Source of the DNA: Bacteroidales bacterium
Lineage (GTDB): Bacteria > Bacteroidota > Bacteroidia > Bacteroidales > Muribaculaceae
Direction of reading: 5' to 3'
NCBI GenBank assembly: GCA_020860515.1
Contig: JAJBUG010000016.1
Location: forward strand, 37,369-101,368
DNA: 64,000 nucleotides
The translations under genes were made by a program, and so were the position numbers. This document shows, piece by piece, positions 62,144 through 64,000 of the stretch. The notes under the pieces are model-generated. The model worked only from the letters and a program-made list of their open reading frames with translations. It was not told the origin of the DNA and made no database searches. Position 1 is the stretch's first letter; each line of letters starts with the position of its first letter.

Positions 62144-62350
62144 TTAGGGCTCGGCTACATAGAGGGCCTCATAATTATGGTCATAAATATGAAGTTTCGG
62201 ATTTCTGTGAGGCCAGAGATCAGCATCGAAGATCTCCTGTAATTTATCTATAGTTTTAAGGCTCATGTTTTCTTTACCACTAAGCAATTTGCTAATCTGT
62301 GCTGAAGAAACTCCCATCGCTGCAGCCAAATCAACAACGACTGCAGCCAC
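62144..62350 (-). pseudogene. 5'-truncated XRE helix-turn-helix fragment
   Basis: Codes LAAAMGVSSAQISKLLSGKE, NMSLKTIDKLQEIFDADLW, the second part of an XRE DNA-binding domain with a C-terminal tail. The first helix is missing; the frame is directly in line with the vapC stop codon upstream and only a GTG is available as start. Likely remnant of an antitoxin such as HigA/MqsA type. Confidence 0.5.
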
Positions 62351-62359
62351 AAGTTTTTG

Positions 62360-62761
62360 TTATTCCCAATTTGTCAGTTTTAAATTTTCAACTCTCTCAA
62401 AATGTTTGATATTATTTGTTACCAAGGTTAAGCCATTATGAATGGCTGTAGCCGCAATTAGTGTATCAAAGTCGGCAATTGCCAATCCTTTCTTTGTCAG
62501 ATTATGCCTGATTTCAGCATACTCTTGATAGCATAGATTTGAATGCAGAACCTTAAAAATTGATTGTATTTTTATAATATCATTAAAATGTTTTGGATTC
62601 TCACTCTTCACAGCGCCATAAGTCAATTCTGCAAGAGTGATATCAGAAATCAGACAATTAGATAAACCCACAGATTCTATCATTTCTGCAATGCCTGGTT
62701 TGCGTCTCAGTAGTGCGACACAAACTGTGGTATCTAATAGATATTTTTCCTTTTTTACCAT
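62360..62761 (-). CDS. vapC: VapC-like PIN-domain toxin
   Basis: 133 residues. PIN ribonuclease acidic residues: D10 (YLLDTTV), E45 (ITLAELTYG), D97 and D99 (AIADFDTLIAATA) with TNN (115-117). Toxins of this type cut tRNA or rRNA; target unknown. Its start overlaps the antitoxin stop by 7 nt, giving translational coupling. Confidence 0.9.
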   Translation of the reverse strand: MVKKEKYLLDTTVCVALLRRKPGIAEMIESVGLSNCLISDITLAELTYGAVKSENPKHFNDIIKIQSIFKVLHSNLCYQEYAEIRHNLTKKGLAIADFDTLIAATAIHNGLTLVTNNIKHFERVENLKLTNWE

Positions 62762-63000
62762 GATACTTCTTTAGAAGGTATAGTGCTTCTTAGATTTGCT
62801 ACATATTCCTCTACCGAAAGATCCTCTCCCCACGAACCTTCGAAATCTTTTAGCATTTTAAGATTTGTTATCTTTTTAGTTTTCTTTTTTGGTTTCATTG
62901 ATTCTATCAATTTGGCTATAACCTCAAGCTTTTCGGTATTGGATAATGTCGAAAGCATCTCTACATAATAGTCAGTCGTATTTAAAGTATTTGTGGCCAT
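62755..63000 (-). CDS. vapB: VapB-like antitoxin
   Basis: 81 residues: MATNTLNTTDYYVEMLSTLS, then EKLEVIAKLIESMKPKKK and an acidic/aromatic tail (DFEGSWGEDLSVEEYVANL) that would occupy the PIN active site. DNA-binding type is not certain. Promoter cassette C lies 50 nt upstream. Confidence 0.8.
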   Translation of the reverse strand: MATNTLNTTDYYVEMLSTLSNTEKLEVIAKLIESMKPKKKTKKITNLKMLKDFEGSWGEDLSVEEYVANLRSTIPSKEVSW

Positions 63001-63047
63001 AAATATATTCTTTTTTTTGTTAAACCTCGTAATATACTGATTTGTTT

Positions 63048-63103
63048 TGCAAAGTTACTAATTTCTAATGGAATAACAAATCTTAGTATGTTGAAAGTGA
63101 AAA
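63048..63103 (-). repeat. Promoter cassette copy C (promoter of vapBC)
   Basis: Minus-strand TTTG (63080-63077), 19-bp spacer, TAACTTTG (63057-63050). Matches cassettes A and B from the -7 box rightward; left of the -7 box the sequence is unrelated to them. It runs straight into the 358-bp block at 63104. Confidence 0.8.
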
Positions 63104-63461
63104 TTTTTCAAAAAATCTTCACTAAAATTTTGTCAATTTGGAGGAAAAGTTTTAAATTTACCATCGATATCAATGATGGGCTCAAGAGTGAGCCTAAGGT
63201 ATCACTGACATACAAGGTGTAATTTTTGATTATCTTGATTCTTAAACTTGGCGGTTTTCGACTTCAAAAGATAATTGACGATTGCACCTACATCAGTTGT
63301 TAATGCTCTACGCCAATGGCACAATAGTATAGCGGCTTGGTGTAGGGGCATAAGTTTTATTTCTATAGATAGGTACGCCAAGACCCAAGAATCGGATAAA
63401 AAAGATGCAATCCCTGCACCTTTTGTTTTACCCCTATCCGCCGATTCGGGATTGCAGTAGG
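63104..63461. repeat. 358-bp repeat block, copy 2
   Basis: Same orientation as 52375-52732. The small protein frame is broken here: a two-base loss near 63400 and further changes shift the frame after GAGIAS. No intact gene remains. Confidence 0.9.
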
Positions 63462-63492
63462 GAAAGAAAATAGTAAGGATATGAATCTGTTG

Positions 63493-63867
63493 TCACAATT
63501 TCACTATCTCTTCTGGTGACAAACCTGTAATGATAGATATTTTATCTATGGGGTCGCCAAATTGCTTCATAGCTCTCGCATTCTTTATCTTTTCCTCCAT
63601 CATGCCTTCTTCACGGGCTGTTACAACCACATTGTAGTTGTCACGCTGGCGCTTGAGGCTGGCTTCATAGGCTTCGTATTCTTCGGGTGACAGCTTGCTC
63701 ACTTCGGCCAACTGGAAAAAGCTGCGGAATAGCTCGTCATCGAGGCGCTCTGGAATTTCAGACAGCTTCGCAAGGTTCTTGATCACACAACTCTTGCACC
63801 GGTCAGAACCAAACATTCTCTTGAACCCGAAATCGGTAAAGGGATCTATGTATCTTTCTGTACACAT
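63493..63867 (-). pseudogene. Rpn family protein with the nuclease domain deleted
   Basis: 124 codons: residues 1-26 (MCTERYIDPFTDFGFKRMFG...) are joined in frame to the part beginning VIKNLAKLSEIPERLDDELF. Compared with the full gene at 57181-58029, residues 27-181 with D65 and E79 are missing, and four further codons are lost near EEGMMEEK. The promoter (63919-63949) is intact, so a short protein may be made. Confidence 0.8.
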
Positions 63868-63918
63868 GATAATTAAATTTATTAGGTTGTTATTATAAGG
63901 TTGTAGCTAATTCATTTA

Positions 63919-63949
63919 CAAAGATAGCGAAAAATTTCAACACTACAAA
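63919..63949 (-). promoter_or_regulatory. Promoter of the truncated Rpn copy
   Basis: Minus-strand TTTG (63949-63946), 19-bp spacer, TATCTTTG (63926-63919), same layout as before the full-length Rpn gene. Confidence 0.65.
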
Positions 63950-64000
63950 TAAGTAAATATTCAGATTAAAATTAAATTATGATATTGTATTTGCCAACCC

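Overview
The window looks like a chromosome segment of a gut-type Bacteroidota bacterium, order Bacteroidales. The evidence is the Bacteroidota promoter form (TTTG, a 19-21 bp spacer, then TAnnTTTG) in front of many genes, a Rho factor with a long disordered insert, order-typical genes (DUF3822, a GldE/CNNM-type protein, a coaX-porin-lptC string, BspA-like repeats, DUF1703 and DUF4143 ATPases, Rpn nucleases), and the gene order tuf-trnW-secE-nusG-rplKAJL-rpoBC. Base composition is moderate in the core and clearly AT-richer in the right quarter. A family-level guess such as Muribaculaceae would be inference only.

Layout. 1-5.1 kb: 3' part of a type I restriction-modification locus (hsdS end, dinD-like gene, hsdR). 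5.2-8.2 kb: two unrelated ATPases of accessory type, one with a palindromic operator inside its promoter. 8.4-14.0 kb: leftward operon topA, rluA-type pseudouridine synthase, DUF3822, rsmD, xerD. 14.1-15.6 kb: dtd and panB separated by three 79-bp repeats. 15.8-22.1 kb: two tandem POT-family transporters and a TonB-type outer membrane protein. 22.2-24.7 kb: rho with a long leader. 24.8-28.6 kb: an AspT/YidE-type exchanger, a Dcu-type C4-dicarboxylate carrier and a GNAT enzyme. 28.6-42.1 kb: the leftward macro-operon of four tRNAs, tuf, tRNA-Trp, secE, nusG, rplK, rplA, rplJ, rplL, rpoB and rpoC. 42.2-46.4 kb: CNNM/GldE-like protein, lptC, an outer membrane porin-like gene and coaX.

46.4-64.0 kb is an accessory, strongly reworked region. 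It holds a second DUF1703 ATPase, an IS5-family element, murI, an Abi_2 gene, a frameshifted lipoprotein, a BspA-like surface protein, a Rpn nuclease, a HipS-HipT-HipB toxin system, a dihydrouridine synthase and a VapBC pair. Between them lie many broken pieces: a GNAT/antitoxin remnant, a toxin cut off by a duplicated murI tail, a truncated dus, a Panacea fragment and a Rpn copy lacking its nuclease domain. Several segments occur two or three times: a promoter cassette (x3), a 358-bp block (x2) and a 225-bp murI-tail block (x2). The most suggestive pattern is an Abi_2 gene lying between 51-bp direct repeats, where the other copy of the locus (63.1 kb) looks like the unoccupied site.

How the genes work together: the core is transcription and translation machinery plus envelope biogenesis and nutrient uptake. 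The two ends carry defence and stress modules (restriction-modification, abortive infection, three or more toxin-antitoxin units) that appear to be exchanged behind conserved promoters. All identifications are from reading the sequence; no database search was run.
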